Part shown: in pieces, positions 56,438-64,000 of the stretch
Layout of the letters: every line of letters begins with the position of its first letter
Numbering within the stretch: the stretch's first letter is position 1
DNA from: Nocardia donostiensis
GTDB taxonomy: Bacteria > Actinomycetota > Actinomycetes > Mycobacteriales > Mycobacteriaceae
DNA length: 64,000 bases
Direction of reading: 5' to 3'
NCBI RefSeq assembly: GCF_002081715.1
Contig: NZ_MUKP01000012.1
Coordinates: 90,604 to 154,603 of the forward strand
Program-made: the position numbers and the translations under genes
The notes under the pieces: generated by a model
What the model saw: the letters and a program-made list of their open reading frames with translations, nothing else
Told to the model about the DNA's origin: nothing
Database searches by the model: none

Positions 56438-57067
56438 TCACGCGGGGGCTGATGAGTGGCCGAGGGAGACGCCGGTGATGAAGGTGGCGAGGATGGAGCC
56501 GTCGGATTGTTTGTCCCCGTAGACGGCGACCGGTGCGCCGACGCCGATATCGGCTAGCCGGGTCGCGACCAGGACCAGAACCTTGGTGCCGGAGTCGGCG
56601 CGGACTGTGGTGACGGTGCCGAGGGGGCTCGCGACTTTCAAAGTGGTGCCGTCGTTTGCGACGACCTTGCCGAACGTCACCCCCTTACCGTGAACGACCG
56701 TGCGCGGGGTGGTTGTGGTCGGCGTTGCCGTGGCCACGGGGACTGTGGGGGCTGCCAAGGGCACCGGTGCGGGGTCGTTCGAGCGGTCGACCAGCAAGAA
56801 GCCGGACACGATCAGCAGGGCGACACCGATGCAGATGCCGATGAGGGCCGCCGTTCCCGTGTGCGGCGCGGGTTCGGAAACGGGTTCCGGGAGCTCGCGA
56901 GGCTCGGTCCGGCCTGATCTGGGGAACGTCCGGTTGATGTTGTCGACGTAGCTGGGCGGCAGAACGTCCCGAGCGTGAGCTCTGGTGGTGGTGTGGGTTT
57001 GCCCGGTAGCCCCTTTCTGCTCGTCAGGGCAGTCGTCGGCCGACCACGGATCGCTCGGGAGGGGCAT
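56438..57067 (-). CDS. Membrane-anchored protein with DUF5666-like domain
   Basis: A 209-aa protein with a long Pro/Thr-rich cytoplasmic N-terminus, one membrane helix (ALIGICIGVALLIVSGFLLV, about 74-93), a Pro/Thr linker and an extracytoplasmic beta domain (GVTFGKVVANDGTTLKV...GVGAPVAVYGDKQSDGSILA) resembling DUF5666. Function unknown. Convergent with ssrA. Confidence 0.6.
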   Translation of the reverse strand: MPLPSDPWSADDCPDEQKGATGQTHTTTRAHARDVLPPSYVDNINRTFPRSGRTEPRELPEPVSEPAPHTGTAALIGICIGVALLIVSGFLLVDRSNDPAPVPLAAPTVPVATATPTTTTPRTVVHGKGVTFGKVVANDGTTLKVASPLGTVTTVRADSGTKVLVLVATRLADIGVGAPVAVYGDKQSDGSILATFITGVSLGHSSAPA

Positions 57068-57187
57068 ACATCAAGAGTAGGTTCGGCTGCCGGGGAGACT
57101 ATTGTCACGGAGGGGAGCAGCCGGTCGGCCTGGAAAAGCATCGGTTCGGCCCCCTGCGGACCGGACCAACGCTGAATTGCCGAGCGT

Positions 57188-57385
57188 TTACTGGATCGGC
57201 CGCAGGATTTTGAGGGTCACGGCCAGGCCCGCAGCGATACTCGCGGACGCTATGAGGATGGTGGCGACGGAGCGGGTCATGGTCGCGATACCGGCGGTGA
57301 ACATGAGGCAGGTGGCCAAGGCCAGCAGCGCGGTGCCCCATTCCATACCGGCAATCCGGGTGGGTCGGTTGCGCATTGCTGTCAT
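57188..57385 (-). CDS. Small two-helix membrane protein
   Basis: A 65-aa protein with two hydrophobic helices (about 15-34 and 39-58). No family recognised. It lies upstream of the DUF5666-like gene on the same strand and divergent from the sirtuin. Confidence 0.5.
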   Translation of the reverse strand: MTAMRNRPTRIAGMEWGTALLALATCLMFTAGIATMTRSVATILIASASIAAGLAVTLKILRPIQ

Positions 57386-57476
57386 AGTTCAGTGATACCC
57401 GCCGTAGCCAGTTACCAAACCGTTATCAGCAAACTCTCAGCAAAAATCTGATCGGGTGGCTCGCCCGCTGGGTGTT

Positions 57477-57482
57477 TAGGCT
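57477..57482 (+). promoter_or_regulatory. -10 box before the sirtuin leader ORF
   Basis: TAGGCT, 7 nt, then the ATG at 57490, so the transcript probably begins at this 14-codon ORF. Confidence 0.45.
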
Positions 57483-57489
57483 GGCGAAT

Positions 57490-57534
57490 ATGACGACACC
57501 GACCCCTGACGCAACGCGGCGGTCACCCCGATGA
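57490..57534 (+). CDS. 14-codon leader ORF coupled to cobB
   Basis: Reads MTTPTPDATRRSPR and stops at 57534, overlapping the sirtuin ATG by ATGA. With the -10 box 7 nt upstream it would be translated leaderless and pass ribosomes to the sirtuin gene. It could also be an N-terminal extension separated by a frameshift. Confidence 0.4.
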   Translation: MTTPTPDATRRSPR

Positions 57535-58274
57535 CCCGGTGGTATGAGCGGACCGGGCGTATCGGCGTACTCACCGGCGCCGGTATCTCCACCGATTCGG
57601 GGATCCCCGATTTCCGGGGCCCGCGCGGGGCGTGGACGAAAGATCCGATGGCCGAGCTGCTGTCGACCTATGACAACTACCTGGCCGACCCCGAGCTGCG
57701 GGAACGTTCCTGGCTGGCCCGCCGCGACAATCCGGCTTGGCATGCCGAACCGAACGCCGCGCATACCGCGCTGGTCGAGCTGGAACGCGCAGGTCGCGCG
57801 GTCACCATCGTCACGCAGAATATCGACCGGCTGCATCAGCGCGCGGGGTCCTCACCTGATCGGGTGATCGAAATCCACGGCAATATGTTCGACGTCGTCT
57901 GCGTGGGCTGTGCCTACCGGTCGACGATGGCGGCGACGCTGCAGCGGGTGGCTGCGGGTGAGGCCGATCCGCCGTGCCCCGACTGCGGCGGAGTGCTGAA
58001 GGCGGGCACGATCATGTTCGGGCAGGCGCTGGATGCGCGGTCGTTGCTGAAGGCGTCGCTGGCGGCGGAGGTCAGCGATATTTTTCTGGCCTTGGGCACG
58101 TCGCTGCAGGTGGAGCCCGCCGCGTCGCTGTGTGCGCGAGCGGTTGAGGCCGGCGCGGATCTGGTGATCGTCAATGCTGAGCCGACCCCGTACGACAGTA
58201 TCGCGACCGAGGTCGTGCGTGACCCGATCGGTGTAGCGCTACCCCGTCTGGTGGAACGGATACTCAGGGCGTGA
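57531..58274 (+). CDS. cobB: NAD-dependent protein deacylase (sirtuin)
   Basis: A 247-aa sirtuin with GAGIS (17-21), GIPDFRG, TQNIDRLH, the catalytic-His IHGN, and two zinc CxxC pairs (CVGC, CPDC). It removes acyl groups from lysines using NAD. The 3' end overlaps the convergent lactone oxidase by 36 bp. Its ATG overlaps a 14-codon leader ORF. Confidence 0.92.
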   Translation: MTRWYERTGRIGVLTGAGISTDSGIPDFRGPRGAWTKDPMAELLSTYDNYLADPELRERSWLARRDNPAWHAEPNAAHTALVELERAGRAVTIVTQNIDRLHQRAGSSPDRVIEIHGNMFDVVCVGCAYRSTMAATLQRVAAGEADPPCPDCGGVLKAGTIMFGQALDARSLLKASLAAEVSDIFLALGTSLQVEPAASLCARAVEAGADLVIVNAEPTPYDSIATEVVRDPIGVALPRLVERILRA

Positions 58275-59570
58275 GCTGACCGGGCCGAGGACGCGGTCGA
58301 GGTAGTCGTTGGCGAAGCGGCCTTGCGGGTCGAGCCGGGCGCGGACATCGGCGAAACGTTCCCAGTCCGGATAGCGGGTGCGCAGTGTTTCGGCGGTCTG
58401 GAAGTGTCGTTTACCCCAGTGCGGGCGGCCCTGGTAACGGTCGAAAACCGTTTCGCAGGCACGGAAGTACGGTTCGTAGTCCATGCCCTGATAGGTGTGT
58501 ACCGCGATATAGCAGGTGTCGCGGCCGCTCGCCGGGGAGAGGAACGCGTCGTCGGCGGCGACCCAGCGGACCTCGATCGGCATCACCGTGTCGTATTTCG
58601 TGGAAAGCTCTTTGATCTCACGGATGGCGGCGGCCGACACCTCCCGGGGCACGGCGTATTCCATTTCGGTGAACCGAATCGTGCGCGGTGTAGCGAAGAC
58701 TCGATACGAGCGGTCCACCTGACGCCGGTAGCTCCCGGCGTATGCCGCTCCGCGCTGGATCCACGGCACCAGCTGAGGCTGTTTTCGCCCGACTCGGCAC
58801 AGAGCGTCGAAAAGGTGGTTCTGCACGAGGATGTCGGCGAACCAGTCGACGGCCTTGTGGCGGGGCTGTTCGGGCAGGTCGATCCGGTTGTTGCGTTTGG
58901 TCATAGCTGTCGGACTGTGCGCGAACATGTAGAACTCGAAATGTTCGTTGCTGTCGAGATAGGAGTCCAGGTCGGCGAGTACCTCGTCAACCGGCACCGG
59001 CCGCTCGATACCTTCCAGGACGAACGAGGGCACGAGTTGCAGGGTCATCGCGGTGACCACGCCGAGCGCGCCGATATTGACGCGCGCGGCCCGCCAGCCC
59101 TCGGGATCTGATTGCTCGTCGACCTCAACGGTGCTCCCGTCGGCGAGCATCAACTCGACCGAATGGATCGCGGCCGAGATGTTCTGCAGCCGCGCGCCGG
59201 TCCCGTGTGTCGCGGTCGCGGTGGCGCCCGCGATGGTCTGCACGTCGATATCACCCAGATTCGGGAAGGCCAGGCCGTGTTCGTGCAGGGCAGCGCTGGC
59301 TGCGTTGAGCGTCAGCCCGCCTTCGACCCTGGCCAGGCCGCTCGAGCTGTCGATATCGACGATCCGGTTCATCTGCGACAGGTTCAGCAGCACACCGTCG
59401 GTGAGGCAGGTGTCGGTGAACGAATGACCGGAGCCGGCCACGCGTACCCGATGGTTGTCGTCGGCAGCGCGGGCAAGGACTTCGGTGAGTTCCGCGCGAT
59501 CACGCGGGGTGGCAATACGTGCCGGAGCGCATCGTTGGTCCCCGGCCCAGTTCACCCAAGAATTGGTCAC
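58239..59570 (-). CDS. FAD-linked sugar-lactone oxidase (Rv1771-like)
   Basis: A 443-aa VAO-type flavoprotein: PCMH FAD domain (RVRVAGSGHSFTDTCLTDGVLLNLSQM; GATATATHGTGA) and a D-arabinono-lactone oxidase C-terminal domain with HWGKRH (PHWGKRHFQTAE). It resembles L-gulono-1,4-lactone dehydrogenase of M. tuberculosis (Rv1771). The catalytic role is oxidation of aldono-lactones. GTG at 59570 is preceded by TAAAGT with 7-nt spacing. Confidence 0.87.
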   Translation of the reverse strand: MTNSWVNWAGDQRCAPARIATPRDRAELTEVLARAADDNHRVRVAGSGHSFTDTCLTDGVLLNLSQMNRIVDIDSSSGLARVEGGLTLNAASAALHEHGLAFPNLGDIDVQTIAGATATATHGTGARLQNISAAIHSVELMLADGSTVEVDEQSDPEGWRAARVNIGALGVVTAMTLQLVPSFVLEGIERPVPVDEVLADLDSYLDSNEHFEFYMFAHSPTAMTKRNNRIDLPEQPRHKAVDWFADILVQNHLFDALCRVGRKQPQLVPWIQRGAAYAGSYRRQVDRSYRVFATPRTIRFTEMEYAVPREVSAAAIREIKELSTKYDTVMPIEVRWVAADDAFLSPASGRDTCYIAVHTYQGMDYEPYFRACETVFDRYQGRPHWGKRHFQTAETLRTRYPDWERFADVRARLDPQGRFANDYLDRVLGPVSSRPEYPFHQTG

Positions 59571-59577
59571 ATGTCCA

Positions 59578-59583
59578 ACTTTA
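59578..59583 (-). promoter_or_regulatory. -10 box of a leaderless start
   Basis: On the minus strand TAAAGT, 7 nt, then the GTG at 59570. Confidence 0.5.
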
Positions 59584-59634
59584 GGGGACGGGGTGTGACG
59601 CGCGCTACCCCGGGGTGAACTGGTTATCGGATGG

Positions 59635-60300
59635 TCAGCGACGGCACAGTGCGGTCTTGGCCGCTTCGACCTCGTCGAAAGTGAGGGCGCGCACCGGCAG
59701 TGGCTGGCGTGGAGTGCTATCGGCGCGGATCCCGTTGAGAGTGAGCGCCATATAGCGACGCCAGACCTGGGGATTGACGGGTTTGGCGAATTCGGCCAGG
59801 CCTTCGACCATATGGATCAGCGCGAAGAAGTCCGTGGCTTCGATATCGGGCTGGATGATGCCCGCGTCCCGTGCGCGTGCCACGATCGCCGCCACGGTCG
59901 GGGTTATCCGGTCGCGGGCGCAGTGGAAACGCTCGATATCGTCGTCCATTTCGAGCAGAACTTCGCCGAGACCACGGTTGGTTGCCATGTGATGGCAGGC
60001 GTATTCGAAGAACTCGACCAGGCCGGCCCAGGGGTCGGGATGCTCGTAGCCCCGGTCGGCGGCATCGGCGAATTCGCCGACGTGATGTTCGAAGACCTCG
60101 GAAATGAGCTCCTTCTTGTTTGCGAAACGCCGGTAGACGGTGCCGACACCGACACCCGCTCGCTCGGCCACATCGTCGAGGGTGATCTCCAGTCCGCGGT
60201 CGGCGAAGAGTTCGCGCGCGGCCTCGACGATGCGTTGCTGATTGCGCGCCGCGTCGGCACGCAACCGGCGGGGTGCGGGCGTAGTCGTGGCGTGTTTCAC
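59635..60300 (-). CDS. TetR-family transcriptional regulator
   Basis: A 221-aa regulator with HTH (ITLDDVAERAGVGVGTVYRRFANKKEL) and a helical ligand domain. The operator-like palindrome 60328-60348 overlaps its -35 region and lies in the gap to crcB1, so autorepression is likely. GTG at 60300 with TAGACT (60312-60307) 6 nt upstream, leaderless. Confidence 0.87.
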   Translation of the reverse strand: MKHATTTPAPRRLRADAARNQQRIVEAARELFADRGLEITLDDVAERAGVGVGTVYRRFANKKELISEVFEHHVGEFADAADRGYEHPDPWAGLVEFFEYACHHMATNRGLGEVLLEMDDDIERFHCARDRITPTVAAIVARARDAGIIQPDIEATDFFALIHMVEGLAEFAKPVNPQVWRRYMALTLNGIRADSTPRQPLPVRALTFDEVEAAKTALCRR

Positions 60301-60306
60301 ATACGC

Positions 60307-60312
60307 AGTCTA
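60307..60312 (-). promoter_or_regulatory. -10 box of a leaderless start
   Basis: On the minus strand TAGACT, 6 nt, then the GTG at 60300. Confidence 0.5.
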
Positions 60313-60327
60313 ACAAGGCGAAAATTA

Positions 60328-60348
60328 AGTGGAGGATATTCCTCCACT
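60328..60348. promoter_or_regulatory. TetR operator-like palindrome
   Basis: Arms AGTGGAGGA and TCCTCCACT, 9 bp each, are perfect complements around TAT. Position -28 to -48 relative to the TetR start overlaps its -35. Confidence 0.7.
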
Positions 60349-60511
60349 ACTGGGTGGTCGTGGCCACGCCGTGGCGCCTGCTGGTTGCCGGAACCGGATT
60401 ATTCGGGGTGTCGGCCGTTCTGGTTGTCGGTAGCTACCGATACCGTTGCGGCCGTGTGTTCATCGCCGATGTCACCGACGGCCCTTCGTCGGTTCTGGGG
60501 AGGAGGCGGAT

Positions 60512-60921
60512 ATGGCAGGTTCAGCGCGACCGCTGACTGTGAACCCAGTGATATTGCTGGTAGTAGCGGTTGGTGCCGGTCTCGATGCGCTGCTGAGCTA
60601 CGGCGTCACGACCGCGTGGCCGCCGCAGGCCGGCCATATCCCGTGGGGCTTTCGTTGTCGGCATCACCGGATACGCCGCCATCGGAATTCTGATGGTTCT
60701 GAGCACCGAAGTATGGGTAGCCAACAGGTTGCTGCGACCCTTACTCGGTGTCGGCGTACTCGGCGGGTTCACCACCTATAGTGCGGAGACCCGCACCCTC
60801 CTCGATTCCGGAGCGGTGGGTGAGGCTCTCGCGTATCTGGGGGGAAACCATGGTGGCATGTCTGAGCGCTGTCGTGCTCGGGATCGGCCTGGTGCGAGGG
60901 GTAATGGGCAGGGCGCGGTAG
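60512..60921 (+). pseudogene. crcB: CrcB fluoride-channel homologue 1, two frameshifts
   Basis: With GGGGAGGAGG 5-6 nt upstream, it starts MAGSARPLTVNPVILLVVAVGAG. At the G run 60645-60648 the frame moves by one base to AFVVGITGYAAIGILMVLSTE...GVGVLGGFTTYSAETRTLL (the CrcB pore block), and at the G6 run 60839-60844 again to TMVACLSAVVLGIGLVRGVMGRAR and stop. Two extra bases in 410 nt leave exactly 136 codons. CrcB/Fluc subunits export fluoride as a dimer, with crcB2 just downstream. Confidence 0.75.
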
Positions 60922-60958
60922 ACAACATGAACGGTATGACGGAAAGGGTCGCAGGGCA

Positions 60959-61051
60959 ATGACCGGATCACCGGTGGATGCGGGGCAGTGGATGCAGCAA
61001 CGCGGGTTGCGGCAACACGGGTTGCGGCAACGCGGCGAGGTGGCCGGATGA
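60959..61051 (+). CDS. 30-codon ORF coupled to crcB2
   Basis: Starts at ATG 60959 and overlaps the crcB2 ATG by ATGA. The product contains the repeated RGLRQHGLRQRGE, from a 15-bp tandem repeat. It may be a coupling leader rather than a functional protein. Confidence 0.3.
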   Translation: MTGSPVDAGQWMQQRGLRQHGLRQRGEVAG

Positions 61052-61410
61052 CGGCGGCATGGGTCGCCGCAGGCGGGATGCTGGGGGCTGCGGCGCGCTA
61101 TCTGCCGGACCGCACCGTCTCCGCACGCTGGGAGACCAAACTGCCGCTGGGCACACTGAGCGTTAGCATTATCGGTTCGGCGCTACTCGGTGCGCTGATC
61201 GGAACGGAAACAAACGGGTTGCTGCTGGCAGACGCGGGTACCGGTTTCTGCGGTGCGCTCACCACCTTCAGCACCTTCGGCTACGAGACGATCAGACTGG
61301 CGGCTGAGGGCGCCTACGTGCACGCCGTCAGCAATATCGTGCTCAACGTCGCGTCCTGCCTGGCCGTGGTGTACACCGCGGCGGCCACGACCGCGGGGTT
61401 GGCGTCATGA
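61048..61410 (+). CDS. crcB: Fluoride channel subunit CrcB2
   Basis: A 120-aa four-helix protein with GAAARYLPDR, LGTLSVSIIGSALLG and the GFCGALTTFSTFGYE pore motif. CrcB/Fluc proteins export fluoride. GAGG about 8 nt before the ATG. Order crcB1-crcB2-pgm is shared with M. tuberculosis (Rv3070, Rv3069, Rv3068c in that neighbourhood). The 3' end meets the pgm leader region. Confidence 0.92.
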   Translation: MTAAWVAAGGMLGAAARYLPDRTVSARWETKLPLGTLSVSIIGSALLGALIGTETNGLLLADAGTGFCGALTTFSTFGYETIRLAAEGAYVHAVSNIVLNVASCLAVVYTAAATTAGLAS

Positions 61411-61451
61411 TGACGAGCCGGGCGCAGCCGACCTCGAAGGGAGAACCGACC

Positions 61452-63089
61452 ATGGCCCACGACCGAGCCGGGCGAGCAGCGCGCCCCGGCGACCTGATCG
61501 ACGTTCCGGGACTGGTGACCGCCTACTACAGCCACCTCCCCGACCCAGGAGAGCCGCGGCAGCGCGTGATGTTCGGCACCTCGGGGCATCGCGGCTCCAG
61601 CCTCGACACCACCTTCAACGAGGCACATATCCTCGCCATCACCCAGGCGATCGTCGAATACCGCGCCACCAGGAACATCACCGGGCCGGTGTATCTGGCC
61701 CGCGACACCCACGCCCTGTCCGAGCCTGCGTGGACCACAGTGCTCGAGGTGCTCGCGGGCAACGGAGTCGGCGCGGTCATCGACTCCCGCGGCCGCTACA
61801 CCCCGACCCCCGCCCTGAGCCACGCGGTGCTGCGGCACAACGCGGGCGGCGCGAAACACCAGGCCGACGGCATCGTGGTGACACCGTCGCACAACCCGCC
61901 CCGCGACGGCGGTATCAAATACAATCCGCCACACGGTGGCCCGGCCGACACCTCGGCCACCGATACCATCGCCGAACGAGCCAACGAGCTGCTGCGCGGC
62001 GGACTGTCCGGTGTCAAACGCGGAACGCTCGCCCAGGCGATGTCCACCGCCGAACGCTACGACTACCTCGACCACTACATCGCCGACCTGCCGTCGGTGC
62101 TCAACCTCGACGCCATCCGCGGTGCGGGCATCCGCCTCGGCGCCGACCCGATGGGCGGGGCGAGCGTCGACTACTGGGAGGAAATCGGGCAGCGCTACGA
62201 CCTGGAATTGGAAGTGGTGAACCCGACGGTCGACCCGACGTGGCGGTTCATGCCGCTCGACAGCGACGGCGCCATCCGGATGGACCCGTCCTCGGAGCAT
62301 GCGATGGCGTCGCTGGTCGCCATCAGAGACGACTACGACATCTCGACCGGCAACGACGCCGACGCCGACCGACACGGCATCGTCACCCCCGACGGCGGGC
62401 TGATGAACCCCAACCATTTCCTCGCGGTCGCGATCGAATATCTGATCGCCAACCGGATGGGGTGGGATGCGCTCACCAAGATCGGCAAGACCGTGGTCAC
62501 GTCATCGATGATCGACCGGGTCGTCGGTGTGCTCGGGCGAGACGTGTACGAGGTGCCGGTCGGCTTCAAATGGTTCGTGCCCGGTTTGTTCAGCGGCAGC
62601 CTGGCTTTCGGCGGAGAGGAGAGCGCGGGCGCGTCGCTGTTGCGGATGGACAGCACTGCCTGGACCACCGAGAAGGACGGTATCGTGCTGGCCCTGCTGG
62701 CTGCCGAGATCGCGGCCGTCACCGGACAGAGCCCGTCGGCCCGCTACACCGAACTCGAACGCCGCTACGGCAGCCCCGCCTACGCTCGTATCGATGCCCC
62801 CGCCACACCGGAGCAGAAAAAGTTGCTCGCGGGGCTTTCCGCCGAACAGGTCACCGGCGACGAGATCGCAGGCGAACCGGTGACCGCAGTACTCACCAAG
62901 GCTCGCGGTAACGGGGCAGCGCTGGGCGGGTTGAAAGTGACCACCCAGAACGCATGGTTCGCGGCACGGCCGTCGGGCACCGAGGACAAATACAAGATCT
63001 ACGCCGAATCCTTCCACGGACCCGACCACCTGGCGCAGGTGCAGGCGGCCGCCGAGGACATGGTGAGCAGGACGCTGGCCGGTGAATAG
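61452..63089 (+). CDS. pgm: Phosphoglucomutase, alpha-D-glucose type
   Basis: A 545-aa enzyme with FGTSGHRGSS, the active-site phosphoserine loop TPSHNPPRDGGIKYNPP, the metal loop GNDADADRHG, and the sugar-binding GGEESAGAS; the phosphate-binding RPSGTEDKYK is at the C-terminus. It interconverts glucose-1- and glucose-6-phosphate. The ATG at 61452 has AAGGGAG 8 nt upstream; an ATG at 61407 overlaps the crcB2 stop. Confidence 0.95.
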   Translation: MAHDRAGRAARPGDLIDVPGLVTAYYSHLPDPGEPRQRVMFGTSGHRGSSLDTTFNEAHILAITQAIVEYRATRNITGPVYLARDTHALSEPAWTTVLEVLAGNGVGAVIDSRGRYTPTPALSHAVLRHNAGGAKHQADGIVVTPSHNPPRDGGIKYNPPHGGPADTSATDTIAERANELLRGGLSGVKRGTLAQAMSTAERYDYLDHYIADLPSVLNLDAIRGAGIRLGADPMGGASVDYWEEIGQRYDLELEVVNPTVDPTWRFMPLDSDGAIRMDPSSEHAMASLVAIRDDYDISTGNDADADRHGIVTPDGGLMNPNHFLAVAIEYLIANRMGWDALTKIGKTVVTSSMIDRVVGVLGRDVYEVPVGFKWFVPGLFSGSLAFGGEESAGASLLRMDSTAWTTEKDGIVLALLAAEIAAVTGQSPSARYTELERRYGSPAYARIDAPATPEQKKLLAGLSAEQVTGDEIAGEPVTAVLTKARGNGAALGGLKVTTQNAWFAARPSGTEDKYKIYAESFHGPDHLAQVQAAAEDMVSRTLAGE

Positions 63090-63101
63090 TCATTGCAGTT
63101 G

Positions 63102-64000
63102 TTGAGTAGTAGAAGTAAGCCCCTGCCCAGCGAGATCTGGGTGCTCGTCGGGGCCGCGTTCGTTATCGCCATCGGGTTCGGGCTGGTCTCGCCGGTGCTG
63201 CCGCAATTCGCGCTCGGTTTCGGTGTGGGAATCGCAGCGGCATCGGCGATCGTCAGCGCGTTCGCGCTCATGCGGTTGCTGTTCGCGCCGGTGAGCGGGC
63301 GGCTGGTGCAGCGGCTCGGGGAGCGCCGCGTGTATTTGAGCGGACTGCTGATCGTCGCGGTGTCCACCGGGGCGAGTGCCTTCGCGCAAACCTACTGGCA
63401 GCTGATGGTGTTGCGATCCCTCGGCGGGATCGGGTCGACGATGTTCACCGTCTCCTCGATGGCGTTGGTGATCCGGCTTTCGCCACCCGACCAGCGTGGC
63501 CGGGTCTCCGGTCTGTGGTCGACCAGTTTCCTCATCGGGTCGTTGGCAGGGCCGCTGGTCGGCGGTGCGCTGGCCGGTTTCGGTCTGCGCGTGCCGTTCC
63601 TCATCTACGCCATCGCGCTGCTCATCGCCAGCGCCGTGGTCTATTTCAACCTGCGCAACTCCCAGCTCGCCGAGCCCGATACGACGAGCACCGCACCGGC
63701 GATGACCTTCCGCGCCGGACTGGCCCGACCCGAATACCGGGCCGTGCTGTGGTCGAACTTCGCCAACGGCGCCGCCGTGTACGGGGTGCGGATGGCGCTG
63801 GTGCCGCTGCTGGTGGTGGAGGTGCTCGACCAGCCCTCCGGCATGGCCGGGGTGGCGTTGACAGTGTTCGCGGCAGGTAACGCGGCCGTGCTGTTCGTTT
63901 CCGGGCGGCTGTCGGACCGCTGGGGGCGGCGGCCGCTGCTGATCACCGGGGCAGTGGTGTGCGCGGTCGGCACCACCGGGCTCGGTATCGCGCCGAACCT
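63102..64000 (+). CDS. Major facilitator superfamily transporter (partial)
   Basis: Runs off the window edge. About 300 residues: helices begin at IWVLVGAAFVIAIGFGL, with the MFS loop GRLVQRLGERRVYLSG and the central GRLSDRWGRRPLL. Probably a drug-resistance type antiporter. No ATG or GTG lies before the first helix; TTG at 63102 (then SSRSKPLPSEIW) is the best start, 12 nt after the pgm stop and in the same frame. Confidence 0.8.
   Translation, partial: MSSRSKPLPSEIWVLVGAAFVIAIGFGLVSPVLPQFALGFGVGIAAASAIVSAFALMRLLFAPVSGRLVQRLGERRVYLSGLLIVAVSTGASAFAQTYWQLMVLRSLGGIGSTMFTVSSMALVIRLSPPDQRGRVSGLWSTSFLIGSLAGPLVGGALAGFGLRVPFLIYAIALLIASAVVYFNLRNSQLAEPDTTSTAPAMTFRAGLARPEYRAVLWSNFANGAAVYGVRMALVPLLVVEVLDQPSGMAGVALTVFAAGNAAVLFVSGRLSDRWGRRPLLITGAVVCAVGTTGLGIAPN

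Overview
The window is high-GC actinobacterial DNA from the mycolic-acid group (Mycobacteriales), most like Nocardia. Gene order is shared with Mycobacterium tuberculosis in several blocks: an Rv3196-like gene, ABC1 kinase, whiB7, uvrD2 and mrx1; prfB, mscS-like, Rv3103c-like, ftsE and ftsX; and crcB1, crcB2 and pgmA. The tmRNA tag reads ADSHQREYALAA. Several genes appear leaderless, with a TANNNT -10 box 6-7 nt before the start codon. No prophage, insertion sequence or CRISPR array was seen.

Region 1 (1-12 kb) is housekeeping and stress: ABC1 kinase, the antibiotic-resistance regulator WhiB7 behind a long leader (promoter, 121-codon leader ORF, terminator hairpin), UvrD2, mycoredoxin, a PDZ/Lon-like membrane protease, a PPA1309 protein, a UPF0182 membrane protein whose start is out of frame, and a small Rpf. 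Between the protease and PPA1309 lies a dense repeat region (7.08-7.61 kb). Region 2 (12-24.3 kb) holds initiator tRNA, a Ddn-like reductase, LigC-type ligase, PhoD, a TetR/AurF convergent pair, a zinc chaperone with a Zur-like box inside its promoter, and an acyl-CoA synthetase plus SnoaL/NTF2-like protein behind a perfect KstR-consensus box. Region 3 (24.3-34.5 kb) holds an overlapping operon of a pyruvoyl arginine decarboxylase, an acetyltransferase-like protein and a diguanylate cyclase, then galactokinase, PepSY membrane genes and two paralogous acyl-CoA synthetases.

Region 4 (34.8-43.3 kb) is the accessory part. Four tiny genes with 1-4 bp overlaps lead into a frameshifted DUF574-type methyltransferase, an uncharacterised 175-aa protein and a 559-aa protein with a PD-(D/E)xK-like nuclease motif and C-terminal repeats. 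A decayed copy of the 559-aa gene's 5' end and a DUF7660-like gene lie beyond. An XRE-TPR regulator diverges from the cluster. This is the best candidate for an undescribed system. Aldo/keto reductase, a MerR regulator with a truncated target and a zinc-ribbon protein follow.

Region 5 (43.4-64 kb) returns to core functions: an acyl-CoA dehydrogenase pair under two identical palindromes, ftsX/ftsE/mscS/prfB, an MmyB-type regulator facing an FMN reductase, hisN, recQ, smpB and ssrA, a sirtuin, a sugar-lactone oxidase, a TetR gene, a twice-frameshifted crcB1, crcB2, phosphoglucomutase and an MFS transporter cut by the window edge.
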